Below the pieces are notes generated by a model. It ran no database searches, was not told the origin of the DNA, and saw nothing but the letters and a program-made list of their open reading frames with translations. Positions 8,002 to 17,511 of a stretch of 51,995 bases of DNA are shown piece after piece. Origin of the DNA: Rhizobium sp. Q54. Lineage in GTDB: Bacteria; Pseudomonadota; Alphaproteobacteria; Rhizobiales; Xanthobacteraceae. Numbering within the stretch: position 1 is the first letter of the stretch; each line of letters starts with the position of its first letter. The translations under genes were made by a program, and so were the position numbers. The stretch is from positions 1 through 51,995 of the forward strand of contig CAMBQQ010000015.1 in NCBI GenBank assembly GCA_945870035.1, in the 5' to 3' direction.

Positions 8002-8170
8002 GTCATCCTGAGGTGCGAGCGAAGCGAGCCTCGAAGGATGAACGGCCCGTGATACCTCGGCTGCCACCCACCAATGTCGGGTTTACCCGACATTGGAATG
8101 GGAAGTGCACAAGTCGGCTTCAGCCGACTTGTGTTGGGCCGCGCGAAGTGCGCGGCCACCTCAGGGTGAC
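8002..8170. repeat. Family B repeat copy 2 carrying two perfect internal hairpins
   Basis: Begins CATCCTGAGGTGCGAGCGAAGCGAGCCTCGAAGGATG and ends in CACCTCAGGGTGACG. Between these lie two perfect inverted repeats: 8071-8096 (CCAATGTCGGGT...ACCCGACATTGG) and 8108-8133 (CACAAGTCGGCT...AGCCGACTTGTG). Together with the terminator at 7965-7995 this accounts for the 322-base gap between glutathione transferase and fba. Confidence 0.85.
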
Positions 8171-8172
8171 GA

Positions 8173-9198
8173 TCACGCCGCCTTCTTCTCCAGATCCGCT
8201 TTCCACTTGCCGAGCGCGGCGAGTGAATTCATCTCGGCGCGGTGCATGAACGCCGCCTGCGCCGCTTTCACATTCTCCGCTTTGCCGGCCCAGGCTTTCT
8301 GCGGCGCGGCTTGCAGAGCGCGGCCGTAGGAGAAAGTCAGTGCCCAGGGCAGATTGCCGATCTTGTTCATCGCGTCGAGATTGGCGGTGGCTTCTTCGTC
8401 GGTCTGGCCGCCGGACAGGAAGGCGATGCCCGGCACTGCGCCCGGCACGCAGTTCTTCAGCACGCGCACGGTGGCCTCGGCGACCTGTTCGACGGTGGCG
8501 CGAGTCTTCGAGCCTTTGCCCGGCACGATCATGTTCGGCTTGAGCACGATGCCTTCGAGCGGCACGTTGGCGTAGTACAATTCCTGGAATGTTTCCTTCA
8601 GCATCCAAGTTGTGACAGCTTCGCACTGTGCCATGTCGTGGTCGCCGTCCATCAGCACTTCCGGCTCGACGATCGGCACGATCTGCGCCGCCTGGCAGAG
8701 CGCGGCGTAGCGGGCGAGCGCGTGCGCATTGGCGTGGATGGCGTTGTGCGAGGGAATGCCCTTGCCGATATCGATCACGGCGCGCCACTTCGCGAAGCGG
8801 GCGCCTGCGTCGTAATATTTCGGCAGGCGGTCGGCGAGCTTGTCGAGACCGACGGTGATGAGTTCGCCCGGCTGGTTCGGCAGCGGCTTGGTGCCTTCGT
8901 CGACCTTGATGCCGGGGATCGAGCCGGCGGCTTTAATGATGTCGACCAAAGGCGTGCCGTCCTTGGCCTTCTGCCAGATGGTCTCGTCATAGAGGATGAC
9001 GCCGGAGATGTGGTTCTTCATCGCCTCGGTGGTGCGGAACATCATCTCGCGATAGTCCCGGCGGTTATCCTCGGTGTTCTCGGTCTTGATCGCGTCGAAG
9101 CGCTTCTTGATCGTTCCGGTGGATTCGTCGGCGGCAAGGATGCCTTTTCCCGGCGCGGTCATCGCGACGGCAACTTTATTCAGGTCACTCAGGTTCAT
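8173..9198 (-). CDS. fba: Class I fructose-bisphosphate aldolase
   Basis: A 341-residue class I (Schiff-base) aldolase of the eukaryotic type. It would cleave fructose 1,6-bisphosphate or join DHAP and GAP in glycolysis, gluconeogenesis or the Calvin cycle. Motifs include GKGILAADESTGTI at the N-terminus, VPIVEPEVLMDGDHD, the Schiff-base lysine in EGIVLKPNM, and FLSGGQTDEEAT. The ATG at 9198 gives the standard N-terminus; an in-frame extension to 9261 runs into a repeat and was rejected. It follows pgk with 123 bases between, filled mainly by a palindromic repeat, in the order tkt, gap, pgk, fba on the minus strand. Confidence 0.95.
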   Translation of the reverse strand: MNLSDLNKVAVAMTAPGKGILAADESTGTIKKRFDAIKTENTEDNRRDYREMMFRTTEAMKNHISGVILYDETIWQKAKDGTPLVDIIKAAGSIPGIKVDEGTKPLPNQPGELITVGLDKLADRLPKYYDAGARFAKWRAVIDIGKGIPSHNAIHANAHALARYAALCQAAQIVPIVEPEVLMDGDHDMAQCEAVTTWMLKETFQELYYANVPLEGIVLKPNMIVPGKGSKTRATVEQVAEATVRVLKNCVPGAVPGIAFLSGGQTDEEATANLDAMNKIGNLPWALTFSYGRALQAAPQKAWAGKAENVKAAQAAFMHRAEMNSLAALGKWKADLEKKAA

Positions 9199-9221
9199 TG
9201 GTCGTCTCCCCTCGTTCGGCG

Positions 9222-9313
9222 TCATCGTCCGCGAAGGCGGACGATCCAGTAAGCCCTGCATCGCAATAGTCCAATGCCTGCGATTACTGGATGCCCGCCT
9301 GCGCGGGCATGAC
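9222..9313. repeat. Dispersed palindromic repeat, family F
   Basis: GTCATCGTCCGC(GAA)GGCGGACGA at one end and GCCCGCCTGCGCGGGCATGAC at the other, with a CCAGTAA/TTACTGG pair inside. Fills the pgk-fba gap. Confidence 0.75.
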
Positions 9314-9321
9314 AGTTAAAA

Positions 9322-10518
9322 TTATTTAGCCCGCAGCACTTCGACCCCCGGCAACGGCTTGCCTTCCAGCCATTCCAGGAAGGCGCCGCCGGCGGTCGAG
9401 ACATAGGTGAAGCGATCGACGACGCCCGCGACGTTCAGCGCGGCAACCGTGTCGCCGCCGCCCGCCACCGTGACAAGCTTGCCGGCCTGGGTCAGTTCCG
9501 CCGCGGCTTCGGCCACCGCCACGGTGCCGTTGTCGAAAGGCTCGATCTCGAAAGCGCCGAACGGCCCGTTCCAGACCAAAGTCTTGGCACGCGCCAGAAC
9601 CGACACGGCCTGCTCGACGCTTTTCGGGCCGATATCCAGCATCATGTCGGCATCGCCGATATGATCGACATCGACCACGCGCGAGGGCGCATTGGCTTCG
9701 AATTTTTCCGCCACCACGGCGTCGACCGGCAGCAGGATCTGGCGCTTGGCCGCCTTGGCCTGGTCCATGATTTTTTGCGCGGTGTCGAGCAGGTCCTTCT
9801 CGACAAGGCTTCTGCCGACGCTCTTGCCCTGCGCCATCAGGAACGTATTGGCCATGGCGCCGCCGATGATCAGCACATCGACCTTGGCGAGCAGGTTGCT
9901 CAACAGATCGAGCTTGGTGGAAATCTTGGCGCCGCCGACGATGGCGACCACCGGCCGCTGCGGCTTGTCGAGCACCTTCTCGAAGGCTTCCAGTTCGGCC
10001 TGCAGCGTGCGGCCGGCATAGGCGGGCAGTTCGTGGCTCAGGCCCTCGGTCGAGGCGTGCGCGCGGTGCGACACCGAGAAGGCGTCGTTGACGAAGAGAT
10101 CGCCGAGCTTGGCCAGCGCTTTGATGAAGGCAGGATCGTTCTTTTCCTCGCCCGGATAAAAGCGGGTGTTCTCCAGGCAGATGATCTCGCCGGCGTGCAT
10201 GGCGGCGACGGCCTTTTCGGCTTCCGCGCCGATGCAATCGCCGACGAACTTGATCGGCCGCTTGATGGTGTGCGCGACTTCGGCGGCGACGGGCTTGAGC
10301 GACTGCGCGGGGTCTTTGCCCTTCGGCCGACCGAAATGCGAGAGCAAGATAACCTTGGCGCCCTTGTCGGCGAGTTCGGTGATCGACGGCGCGATGCGCT
10401 CGATGCGCGTGGCGTCGGAGACGACGCCGTTCTCATACGGCACGTTGAGGTCGACGCGCATCAGGACGCGCTTGCCCTTGACGTCGGCGTGATCGAGCGT
10501 GCGGAAGGTGTTGGTCAT
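9322..10518 (-). CDS. pgk: Phosphoglycerate kinase
   Basis: A 398-residue phosphoglycerate kinase, interconverting 1,3-bisphosphoglycerate + ADP and 3-phosphoglycerate + ATP. It shows the N-terminal signature KRVLMRVDLNVPYENG, the substrate-binding blocks LLSHFGRPKG and NTRFYPGEEKNDP, and the C-terminal nucleotide loop VAGGGDTVAALN near residues 350-362. Full length. The start is set at 10518 (MTNTFRTLDH), since the upstream in-frame codons are not family-like. Second gene of the gap-pgk-fba series. Confidence 0.97.
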   Translation of the reverse strand: MTNTFRTLDHADVKGKRVLMRVDLNVPYENGVVSDATRIERIAPSITELADKGAKVILLSHFGRPKGKDPAQSLKPVAAEVAHTIKRPIKFVGDCIGAEAEKAVAAMHAGEIICLENTRFYPGEEKNDPAFIKALAKLGDLFVNDAFSVSHRAHASTEGLSHELPAYAGRTLQAELEAFEKVLDKPQRPVVAIVGGAKISTKLDLLSNLLAKVDVLIIGGAMANTFLMAQGKSVGRSLVEKDLLDTAQKIMDQAKAAKRQILLPVDAVVAEKFEANAPSRVVDVDHIGDADMMLDIGPKSVEQAVSVLARAKTLVWNGPFGAFEIEPFDNGTVAVAEAAAELTQAGKLVTVAGGGDTVAALNVAGVVDRFTYVSTAGGAFLEWLEGKPLPGVEVLRAK

Positions 10519-10570
10519 CTGCCGTCTCTTGTCCCGGGCGCAGCGCGCCATGAAATGGCATGCTGCTGAA

Positions 10571-10650
10571 CCGGGACCGTTACATACTCACAATCTGGAA
10601 AGGTCCCGGATCTGCGGTGCATCGCTCGCGCGCTGCACCGCGTCCGGGAC
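10571..10650. repeat. Dispersed palindromic repeat, family H
   Basis: CCGGGACC (10571-10578) pairs with GGTCCCGG (10602-10609), which itself starts a second palindrome GGTCCCGGATCTGCGGTGCA...TGCACCGCGTCCGGGAC ending at 10650. It occupies most of the gap between gap and pgk. Confidence 0.75.
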
Positions 10651-10658
10651 ATGAGAAC

Positions 10659-11666
10659 CTAAATCAACTTGCCCATCGCTACCGCGGTGTCGGACATGCG
10701 GTTGGAGAAGCCCCATTCATTATCGTACCACGACATCACCCGCACGAAGGTGCCGTCCATCACCTTGGTCTGGTCCATGTGGAAGATCGACGAGTGCGGA
10801 TCGTGGTTGAAGTCGCCCGAGACGTTGGGCTGGTCGGTATAGCCGAGGATGTTCTTCAACTGCTGCTCGGACGCGCGCTTGATGGCGGCGTTGATGTCAT
10901 CCTTGGTGGTGGCCTTTTTGGCGACGAACTTGAAGTCGATCACCGAGACGTTCGGCGTCGGTACGCGGATCGACACGCCGTCGAGCTTGCCGTTCAGTTC
11001 CGGCAGCACCAGGCCGACGGCCTTGGCGGCGCCGGTCGAGGTCGGGATCATGTTCAAGGCGGCGGCGCGGGCGCGGTAGAGATCCTTGTGCATGGTGTCG
11101 AGCGTCGGCTGGTCGCCGGTATAGGAATGGATCGTCGTCATGAAGCCCTTTTCGATGCCGACGGCATCGTTGAGCACCTTGGCGACGGGGGCCAGGCAAT
11201 TGGTGGTGCACGAGGCGTTGGAGACGACCAGGTGATCCTTAGTGAGCTTGTCGTGGTTGACGCCGTAGACGACCGTGAGGTCGGCGCCTTCGGCCGGGGC
11301 CGAGACCAGCACGCGCTTGGCGCCCGCGGTCAGATGCGCCGAGGCCTTGTCCTTGGCGGTGAAGATGCCGGTGCATTCCATGGCGATGTCGACGCCGAGG
11401 TCCTTCCACGGCAGGGTCGAGGGATCTTTCACCGCGGTGACCTTGATGGCGCCGTTGCCGAGCGAAATGGTGTCGCCCTTGACGGTGACCTGGCCGGGGA
11501 AGCGGCCATGCACGCTGTCGAAGCGCAGTAGATGGGCGTTGGTTTCGACCGGACCGAGGTCGTTGATGCCGACGACTTCGATGTCGGTGCGGCCGCTTTC
11601 GGCGATGGCGCGCAGGATGTTGCGGCCGATGCGGCCGAACCCGTTAATGGCAACGCGAATGGTCAT
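10659..11666 (-). CDS. gap: Type I glyceraldehyde-3-phosphate dehydrogenase
   Basis: A 335-residue GAPDH. Rossmann start [10 protein letters not shown], catalytic Cys153 in [10 protein letters not shown], and the partner His180 in [11 protein letters not shown] are all present, as are RVPTPNVS and the closing [13 protein letters not shown]. The GINDL segment (residues 33-37) keeps the acidic residue usual in NAD-preferring enzymes. It is full length and sits between tkt and pgk, consistent with a shared glycolytic/Calvin-cycle module; no other Calvin-cycle genes are in the window. Confidence 0.97.
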   Translation of the reverse strand: MTIRVAINGFGRIGRNILRAIAESGRTDIEVVGINDLGPVETNAHLLRFDSVHGRFPGQVTVKGDTISLGNGAIKVTAVKDPSTLPWKDLGVDIAMECTGIFTAKDKASAHLTAGAKRVLVSAPAEGADLTVVYGVNHDKLTKDHLVVSNASCTTNCLAPVAKVLNDAVGIEKGFMTTIHSYTGDQPTLDTMHKDLYRARAAALNMIPTSTGAAKAVGLVLPELNGKLDGVSIRVPTPNVSVIDFKFVAKKATTKDDINAAIKRASEQQLKNILGYTDQPNVSGDFNHDPHSSIFHMDQTKVMDGTFVRVMSWYDNEWGFSNRMSDTAVAMGKLI

Positions 11667-11794
11667 TTATTTTCACTCCCGGTCTATGCGCTGTCGTACT
11701 GCGTCATGGCCGGTTTTGCCCGGACATCGACGTCTCTTGGTAAATAAGGCAGCGTCGTTGCGCGGGACAGGGGCCCCTTTGCCGCGCATGACGG

Positions 11795-13822
11795 CTATTT
11801 CAATTTGCTCATCGCAGCCTCGGCCACGGCCTCGGCGGTAATTCCGAATTTCTTGTAGAGTTCCTTGAACGGCGCCGAGGCGCCGAATGTCGTCATCCCG
11901 ACAAAAGCGCCGTCAACGCCAATGATCGGGTCCCAGCCCTGGCGGATACCGGCCTCGACGCCGATCCTGACGGCGGCATCGCCGATGACGGCGCGGCGAG
12001 CCGCTTCCGGCTGCGCGAAGAACAGTTCAAAGCACGGCACTGAGACGACGCGGGCGGCAATGCCCTTGGCGGCGAGCAGTTTGGCGCCATCAATGGCGAT
12101 CGCCACTTCCGAGCCGCTGGCAAAGATCGACACTTGTGCTTTGCCGGAGGCGGCGTGGATTTCATAGGCGCCGGCGGCGCAGCGATTGGCGCCCAGGAAA
12201 TCCTTGGATAGCTGCGGCGTGTTTTGCCGCGTCAGCGCCAGGACACTCGGACCGTGCTGGTGTTCGAGCGCCAGCTGCCAGCATTCGACCACCTCGACAG
12301 CGTCGGCGGGGCGGAAGAATCGCAGGTTGGGGATGGCGCGCAAGGCGGCGAAATGTTCGACCGGCTGATGTGTCGGGCCGTCCTCGCCGAGACCGATCGA
12401 GTCATGGGTCATGACGTGGATGGCGCGGGCGTGCATCAGCGCGGCGAGGCGGATCGCCGGACGCGCATAATCGGAGAACACGAGGAAGGTGCCGGAATAG
12501 GGGATGATGCCGCCATGCAAAGTCATGCCGTTCATCGCCGCGGCCATGCCGTGTTCGCGGATGCCGTAATGGATGAAGGTGCCGCCGTAGTTTCCGGCGT
12601 CCAGCGTTTGCATCGCCTTGGCGCGGGTATTGTTCGAGCCGGTGAGGTCGGCGGAGCCGCCGATCATTTCCGGCAGCGCAGCGGTCAAGGTTTGCAGCGC
12701 GAATTCCGACGACGAGCGCGTGGCGATGTCCTTCGGCGTGGCGGCGAGGCTTTCCTTCACCGACTTCACGGCGGCTTGAAGCGCGTCCTTGGGCAATTCG
12801 CCATTCATCCGGCGGGTGAATTCGCTGCGCTTGGCGGCGTCCAGCGCGCTGAAACGCTTGGCCCATTCGGCCTGGAGCGGCGCGCCGCGTTCGCCGGCCT
12901 TGCGCCATGCGCTCAGGATATCGGCGGGGACTTCAAACGGCGCGGCGGTCCAGCCCAGCGCGTCGCGCGTCGCCTTGATTTCGTCGGCGCCGAGCGGCGA
13001 GCCGTGCGCCGAGGACTTGCCGGCCTTGGTCGGCGCGCCGAAGCCGATGGTGGTGCGGCAGGCGATCATTACCGGTCTGTCGGACGACTGGGCCTTGGTC
13101 AGCGCGTCGGCGATCTGTTTGTGATCGTGGCCATCGATGCGCCACGACGCCCAGCCGGCCGATTCAAAGCGCTTCACCTGATCGACCGAGTCGGCAAGGG
13201 ACAGCGGGCCGTCGATCGAAATGCCGTTGTCGTCGAACAGCACGATCAATCTGTTGAGCTTGAGATGGCCGGCGAGCGCGATGGCTTCCTGTGAGACGCC
13301 TTCCATCAGGTCGCCGTCGGAGGCGAGCACGTAGGTCTTGTGATCGACGATGCCGCTGCCGTACGCCGCCGCCATGTGGCGCTCGGCAATCGCCATGCCG
13401 ACGGCGGTGGCGATGCCCTGGCCGAGCGGGCCGGTGGTGGTTTCGACGCCTTCGGTGATGAAGTTTTCCGGATGGCCCGGCGTTTTGGAATCGAGCTGGC
13501 GGAACTGCTTGATGTCCTCAATGGTCATCGACTTGAAGCCGGTGAGATACAGCAGCGCGTAAACCAGCATCGAGCCATGGCCGGCCGACAGCACGAAGCG
13601 GTCGCGGTCGGGCCATTTCGGGTTCGCCGGGTCGAATTTCAGGAACTGGGTGTACAGCACGGTGGCGATATCGGCGGCGCCCATCGGCAGTCCGGGGTGG
13701 CCGATTTTTGCCTTCTCGACCGCATCCATTGACAGCGCCCGGATGGCATTGGCCATGGGCGAACTATTGGCGGCGGAATGCACGGGGTGCGCGGCAACGG
13801 CGTTCGACGTAGGTGCTGACAT
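11795..13822 (-). CDS. tkt: Transketolase
   Basis: A 675-residue thiamine-diphosphate enzyme moving two-carbon ketol units in the pentose phosphate and Calvin pathways. N-terminal block [25 protein letters not shown], ThDP/Mg motif [13 protein letters not shown], and the second-domain signature [14 protein letters not shown] are present, with [13 protein letters not shown] carrying the catalytic glutamate. The start at 13822 is preferred; the in-frame extension to 13927 is Cys-rich and not family-like. First gene of the minus-strand tkt-gap-pgk-fba series, divergent from DUF4164-zapA with 210 bases between. Confidence 0.97.
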   Translation of the reverse strand: MSAPTSNAVAAHPVHSAANSSPMANAIRALSMDAVEKAKIGHPGLPMGAADIATVLYTQFLKFDPANPKWPDRDRFVLSAGHGSMLVYALLYLTGFKSMTIEDIKQFRQLDSKTPGHPENFITEGVETTTGPLGQGIATAVGMAIAERHMAAAYGSGIVDHKTYVLASDGDLMEGVSQEAIALAGHLKLNRLIVLFDDNGISIDGPLSLADSVDQVKRFESAGWASWRIDGHDHKQIADALTKAQSSDRPVMIACRTTIGFGAPTKAGKSSAHGSPLGADEIKATRDALGWTAAPFEVPADILSAWRKAGERGAPLQAEWAKRFSALDAAKRSEFTRRMNGELPKDALQAAVKSVKESLAATPKDIATRSSSEFALQTLTAALPEMIGGSADLTGSNNTRAKAMQTLDAGNYGGTFIHYGIREHGMAAAMNGMTLHGGIIPYSGTFLVFSDYARPAIRLAALMHARAIHVMTHDSIGLGEDGPTHQPVEHFAALRAIPNLRFFRPADAVEVVECWQLALEHQHGPSVLALTRQNTPQLSKDFLGANRCAAGAYEIHAASGKAQVSIFASGSEVAIAIDGAKLLAAKGIAARVVSVPCFELFFAQPEAARRAVIGDAAVRIGVEAGIRQGWDPIIGVDGAFVGMTTFGASAPFKELYKKFGITAEAVAEAAMSKLK

Positions 13823-14032
13823 TTTATGAAAAACCGCCTGTTTTGAGGGTTCGCATAGCATGGCGGGCCCTTGAGTCAATGTGACGGCGCACCCTGTCTG
13901 CCGCCATGCACAGGCCGGGCAAAACAACGGGGCAAAGCGGGCGGCAAGCGTTGACGGAAGGATCGCGCTCCACGTAAGCTTCCCGGCCTAAACATTTGCC
14001 TCCGCACGATTTTTTGGATCGCGGATCGTATC

Positions 14033-14311
14033 ATGAGTGAGCAGAGCGCCATCGACACCGCCGTTAAACGCCTGGCCATGGCCCTCGACGCGCTCGACGC
14101 AGCAGTCGAGCGGCGCGTCGATGCCGACCGCAATGAGGATACTTTGGCCGCCCAGGTGCAGACGCTCGGGCTCGACCGCGCGCGATTGGCCTCGGCGCTT
14201 GACGGCGAGACAGCGCGCTCGCGCAAGCTGGAAGCCACCAACCGCGAAGTCGCCGAGCGGCTGGATACGGCGATTGCGAGCATTCAGTCGGTTTTGGTCG
14301 AGGACCAATAA
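14033..14311 (+). CDS. DUF4164 coiled-coil protein
   Basis: A 92-residue, almost wholly helical, coiled-coil protein (AVKRLAMALDALDAAVERRVDADRN...). The family is found next to zapA in Hyphomicrobiales. Its TAA overlaps the ATG of zapA by one base (TAATG), implying translational coupling and a possible shared role in division; this is inference from context. Confidence 0.88.
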   Translation: MSEQSAIDTAVKRLAMALDALDAAVERRVDADRNEDTLAAQVQTLGLDRARLASALDGETARSRKLEATNREVAERLDTAIASIQSVLVEDQ

Positions 14312-14694
14312 TGGGCACGGTCAACGCCACCATTGCCGGCCGCCAGTTCCGTCTCGCTTGCGAGGACGGGCAGGAGGAGCATTTGCAAGCGCTCGCCGCC
14401 GACATCGACACGCGCATTACCGACCTGCGCAAGCGCTTCGGTGAAATCGGCGATACGCGGCTCACCGTGATGGCGGCCTTGATGGTGGCCGACGAGAATA
14501 CCGACGTGACGCGCAAGCTGCGCCGGCTCGAGGAAGAGGTCGCCGCCTTGCAGGACGCGCGGATGGTGTCATCCGACCGGGCGCGGGCCGCCTCCGACGC
14601 CGTGATCGGCGCCTTCAATTCGGCCGCCGAGCGGCTCGAGGGCATTACCCGGAAGCTCAACCAGAGCCGCGGCAACGGCGTGGGGATTGGGTAA
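14311..14694 (+). CDS. zapA: Cell division protein ZapA
   Basis: A 127-residue ZapA, which binds FtsZ and bundles its filaments at midcell. The N-terminal globular part (VNATIAGRQFRLACEDGQEEHLQALAADIDTRI) is followed by the long dimerisation helix (LRRLEEEVAALQDARM...). The order zapA, 6S RNA, 5-formyl-THF cyclo-ligase matches the zapA-ssrS-ygfA arrangement of many proteobacteria, which supports the call. Confidence 0.93.
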   Translation: MGTVNATIAGRQFRLACEDGQEEHLQALAADIDTRITDLRKRFGEIGDTRLTVMAALMVADENTDVTRKLRRLEEEVAALQDARMVSSDRARAASDAVIGAFNSAAERLEGITRKLNQSRGNGVGIG

Positions 14695-14704
14695 AGCACG
14701 GTTT

Positions 14705-14890
14705 CCGCTCTATGGCGCTTCACCCTCCGAGCGCCTACATTGGTCAAGCGGGGCTGCGAGGTGCGTTGGAGACACATTCCCCGGGGCCTTACGATTCCAT
14801 CGGGAGCTGTCCCTGGCCGGGCTCGTGGGCTCGGTCATATGGCGCCCACCTACAACAGTAGGTTCCCGGGATCATGCTCTGACGGCCATT
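14705..14890 (+). ncRNA. ssrS: 6S RNA (SsrS), approximate ends
   Basis: The 238-base gap between zapA and 5-FCL holds a GC-rich structured segment with conserved-looking blocks (CATTCCCCGGGGCCTTACGA, TCCCTGGCCGGGCTCGTGGGC). This is the position of 6S RNA in many proteobacteria. 6S RNA mimics an open promoter and sequesters the housekeeping RNA polymerase. The reading frame of 5-FCL runs open through this segment, but that stretch is not protein-like. The ends are estimates. Confidence 0.8.
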
Positions 14891-14932
14891 GCGGCTCCGC
14901 ACTTTTTCCTTTCTGACGGCAAGCGTCTGCCC

Positions 14933-15517
14933 ATGTCCCAGCCGTCACTGATCACCGAACAAAAAACGTCCCTCCGCGCTTCAGTCCTCGCGCTGCGCGA
15001 CGCCATGCCGGCGGCAGAGCGGCAGGCGGCGGCGGACGCGATTGCTGAGCGCGGGCTGCCTGTCGAAGTAATCCCCGGCGCGATCGTCTCCGGGTTCATG
15101 CCGATGAAGAGCGAGATCAATCCGCTGCCTTTGCTGCGCAAGCTCAGCGGCGCGGGCGCGCTTCTGGCGCTGCCGTGCATCGCCGGACGCGGCAAGCCCC
15201 TGATCATGCGGGCATGGACAATCGGCGACGCCTTCAAGGAAGGCCAGTGGGGCATCCGCGAGCCTTTGCCGGAAGCGCCCGAGGTTGCGCCCGACATCGT
15301 CATCGTGCCGCTCGCCGCCTTCGACCGCACCGGCCAGCGCATCGGCTACGGCGCCGGCTATTACGACATGACGCTCGCCGCGCTGCGCGCCAAGAAAAAA
15401 ATCGTCGCCATCGGCATCGCCTTCGCCGTGCAGGAAATTCCCCATGTTCCGGCGACGGAGCGCGACGAGCGCCTCGACTTCGTGCTAACGGAAAAAGAAG
15501 TCATCGCCCTCCCGTAG
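14933..15517 (+). CDS. 5-formyltetrahydrofolate cyclo-ligase
   Basis: A 194-residue enzyme converting 5-formyl-THF plus ATP to 5,10-methenyl-THF. Motifs: FMPMKSEINPLPL, the GKPLIMRAW strand, and the ATP/folate loop GQRIGYGAGYYDMTLA near the C-terminus. The ATG at 14933 (MSQPSLITEQ) is chosen; the frame is open 246 bases further upstream, but that part coincides with the 6S RNA. Equivalent of E. coli ygfA in both sequence and position. Confidence 0.93.
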   Translation: MSQPSLITEQKTSLRASVLALRDAMPAAERQAAADAIAERGLPVEVIPGAIVSGFMPMKSEINPLPLLRKLSGAGALLALPCIAGRGKPLIMRAWTIGDAFKEGQWGIREPLPEAPEVAPDIVIVPLAAFDRTGQRIGYGAGYYDMTLAALRAKKKIVAIGIAFAVQEIPHVPATERDERLDFVLTEKEVIALP

Positions 15518-15529
15518 GTATTCTCCTCT

Positions 15530-16351
15530 ATGCGGCTTCTCTTTATCGGCGACATTGTCGGGCGGTCCGGCCGCACCATCGTGCATGAGCGGCTGCCCGG
15601 CCTGATCGCCGACTGGAAACTCGACCTCGTTGTCATCAATGGCGAAAACGCCGCCGGCGGCTTCGGCATCACCGAGACGATCTACAACGAATTCATCGAC
15701 GCCGGCGCCGATGCGGTGACGCTCGGCAATCATTCGTGGGATCAGCGCGAAGCTCTGGTGTTCATCGAGCGCGCGCCGCGCCTGATCCGTCCGGTGAACT
15801 ATCCGAAAGGCACGCCGGGACGCGGCGCCGCTATGGTCGACTGCAAGAACGGCAAGCGCGCTTTGGTCATCAATGCGATGGGCCGCGTCTACATGGACGC
15901 GATGGACGATCCCTTCGCCGGCGTCGAGCGCGAGATTTCCGCCTGTCCGCTGGGCGACGCCGCCGACGCCATTGTCGTCGACATGCATTGCGAGGCGACC
16001 AGCGAGAAGCAGGCGATGGGTTATTTCTGCGACGGCCGCGCCTCGCTCGTGGTCGGCACGCATACGCATGTGCCGACGTCCGACCACCGCATTCTGTCCG
16101 GCGGCACCGCGTTCATGACCGATGCCGGCATGACCGGCGATTTCGACTCGGTCATCGGCATGGTCAAGGACGAGCCGCTGTCGCGTTTCCTGCGCAAATT
16201 GCCCGGCGCGAAATTCGAGGCGGCCGGTGGGCCGGCGACGATGTGCGGCGTCGCGGTCGAAACCGACGACAAGACCGGGCTGGCTTTGAAGGTTGGCGCG
16301 GTGCGCATCGGCGGACTGCTGGAAGAAGCGCGGCCGGTATTCTGGCCGTAA
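15530..16351 (+). CDS. YmdB-like metallophosphoesterase
   Basis: A 273-residue phosphodiesterase of the TIGR00282/YmdB type. Metal-binding motifs are FIGDIVGRSGR, INGENAAGGFGI, TLGNHSWDQ and GTHTHVPTSDHRI. The Bacillus relative hydrolyses cyclic 2',3'- and 3',5'-nucleotides; activity here is by analogy. It starts 12 bases after the 5-FCL stop, so the two likely form an operon, a common pairing in alphaproteobacteria. Confidence 0.92.
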   Translation: MRLLFIGDIVGRSGRTIVHERLPGLIADWKLDLVVINGENAAGGFGITETIYNEFIDAGADAVTLGNHSWDQREALVFIERAPRLIRPVNYPKGTPGRGAAMVDCKNGKRALVINAMGRVYMDAMDDPFAGVEREISACPLGDAADAIVVDMHCEATSEKQAMGYFCDGRASLVVGTHTHVPTSDHRILSGGTAFMTDAGMTGDFDSVIGMVKDEPLSRFLRKLPGAKFEAAGGPATMCGVAVETDDKTGLALKVGAVRIGGLLEEARPVFWP

Positions 16352-16452
16352 ATGACTTTGATGAATTAATTTTGAGGCTCGCCGGCCTTACAAGCGCATG
16401 ATTCAAGCTTAGTGTTTCAGGCCACGCTTGAGCGATTCATGAAAGGCGACCG

Positions 16453-17439
16453 ATGAAGACCGCAAACTTTTGGCTATCGCGTCGCAACGTGTTGGCAGGC
16501 TCCGCCGCTGCAATGGCAACCGGATTGCTGGGGCAACGGCCAGGTTTCGCCAGGGCGCCGATGGTCAATGCCGCCGCGCCGGCGGTCTATCGTTTCAAGC
16601 TCGGCGCCTTCGAAGGCACCGTGATTTCCGATGGTCCGCTGGCGGTTGGGGAAGCCAAGCCCGAATTGTTCGGCGGCATGACCAAGGAAGCGATCGACCG
16701 CGAACTGGCCGCGAATTTCCTGGGGAGCAATCTGACGCTCGAGCAGAACGTGCTTCTCATCAACACCGGCGACAAACTCGTGCTGTTCGACACCGGCCTC
16801 GGCAACGCCAAGGGTTTTGGCGACAAGGTCGGTCAGCTGCCGGCGAATTTGAAGGCGGCGGGTGTCGACCCCAAGGACATCGACGCGGTGGTCGTCACCC
16901 ATGCGCACCCGGACCATTGCTGGGGCCTGATGAACGGAGCCGGTTCACATCATTTTCCCAACGCGCAGATATTCATCGCCGAGGCCGATCTGAAATTCTG
17001 GACCGATGAAAGCAAGCGCGGCATGCCGTTCATCGGTTCATTCATCGATCCGACGCGCGCGGCGCTGCTGCCGCTCCGCGACCGGATGGTGTTCGTCAAG
17101 GACGGGCAAGAAATTCTGCCGGGCATCCATGCGATCGCGACGCCCGGCCACACCGTTGGTCACACGTCCTATATGATCGCGTCGCAGGGCGAGACCTTGT
17201 TCAACACCGCCGATATCGTCCATCATCATGTGCTGGTCGTGCAGAATCCCAAAGTCGAATTCGCCTTCGACACCGACCCGAAACAGGGCGCCGAAACGCG
17301 GGTCCGGATGCTGGGTACGCTGGCCGCGCAGAAGACGCGCATTCTCGCTTATCATTTCCCGTGGCCAGGCATCGGCTATGTCGCCCGGCGGGGCGACGGC
17401 TTTCATTATACTCCGGAGCCGCTCAAGACGGTGCTATAG
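16453..17439 (+). CDS. Tat-exported metallo-beta-lactamase-fold hydrolase
   Basis: A 328-residue protein with a twin-arginine signal (LSRRNVLAGSAAAMATGLLG) and a metallo-beta-lactamase domain. The zinc motif is THAHPDHCW (H150, H152, D154, H155), with later ligands in PGHTVGHTSYM and NTADIVHHH. The layout, with an LLINTGDKLVLFDTGLG strand, resembles AHL-lactonase/AttM-type enzymes, but substrate cannot be assigned. Tat export fits a protein that folds with metal in the cytoplasm and acts in the periplasm. Monocistronic by spacing. Confidence 0.88.
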   Translation: MKTANFWLSRRNVLAGSAAAMATGLLGQRPGFARAPMVNAAAPAVYRFKLGAFEGTVISDGPLAVGEAKPELFGGMTKEAIDRELAANFLGSNLTLEQNVLLINTGDKLVLFDTGLGNAKGFGDKVGQLPANLKAAGVDPKDIDAVVVTHAHPDHCWGLMNGAGSHHFPNAQIFIAEADLKFWTDESKRGMPFIGSFIDPTRAALLPLRDRMVFVKDGQEILPGIHAIATPGHTVGHTSYMIASQGETLFNTADIVHHHVLVVQNPKVEFAFDTDPKQGAETRVRMLGTLAAQKTRILAYHFPWPGIGYVARRGDGFHYTPEPLKTVL

Positions 17440-17458
17440 CGCCTTGCGCCGCGGCGCA

Positions 17459-17477
17459 TTAAGCCGCTGTTAACCAT
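17459..17477 (+). promoter_or_regulatory. Putative CtrA box, full match (TTAA-N7-TTAACCAT)
   Basis: TTAA-GCCGCTG-TTAACCAT matches the alphaproteobacterial CtrA consensus TTAA-N7-TTAA exactly. It ends 34 bases before the ATG of the methyltransferase/pyruvyltransferase gene. The same directional motif occurs upstream of tolQ, pal and the lipoprotein at 50197-50886. Confidence 0.65.
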
Positions 17478-17511
17478 AATTGCCGTTCTCTGGCCCTTGA
17501 GGACGGACCCC

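Noticed and set aside
9313-9335. CtrA-like TTAA at the pgk-fba gap (GTTAAAATTATTTAG)
   Set aside because: Spacing does not fit TTAA-N7-TTAA and it is at the 3' end of pgk.
9661-13294. Long plus-strand frames opposite pgk, gap and tkt (for example 9661-10569, 10560-11531, 12224-13294)
   Set aside because: Arg/Gly/Asp-rich shadow translations of three unmistakable enzymes on the other strand.
8173-13822. Calvin-cycle operon (cbb) identity for tkt-gap-pgk-fba
   Set aside because: No RuBisCO, phosphoribulokinase or CbbR is in the window, and the same order serves central metabolism in many Hyphomicrobiales.
14687-14932. N-terminal extension of 5-formyl-THF cyclo-ligase by 82 codons
   Set aside because: The stretch coincides with the 6S RNA locus and has no relation to the enzyme family; the ATG at 14933 gives the normal length.
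16453-17439. Antibiotic-degrading beta-lactamase
   Set aside because: The fold and HxHxDH site are shared by many hydrolases; the layout is closer to lactonase-type proteins and there is no resistance context.
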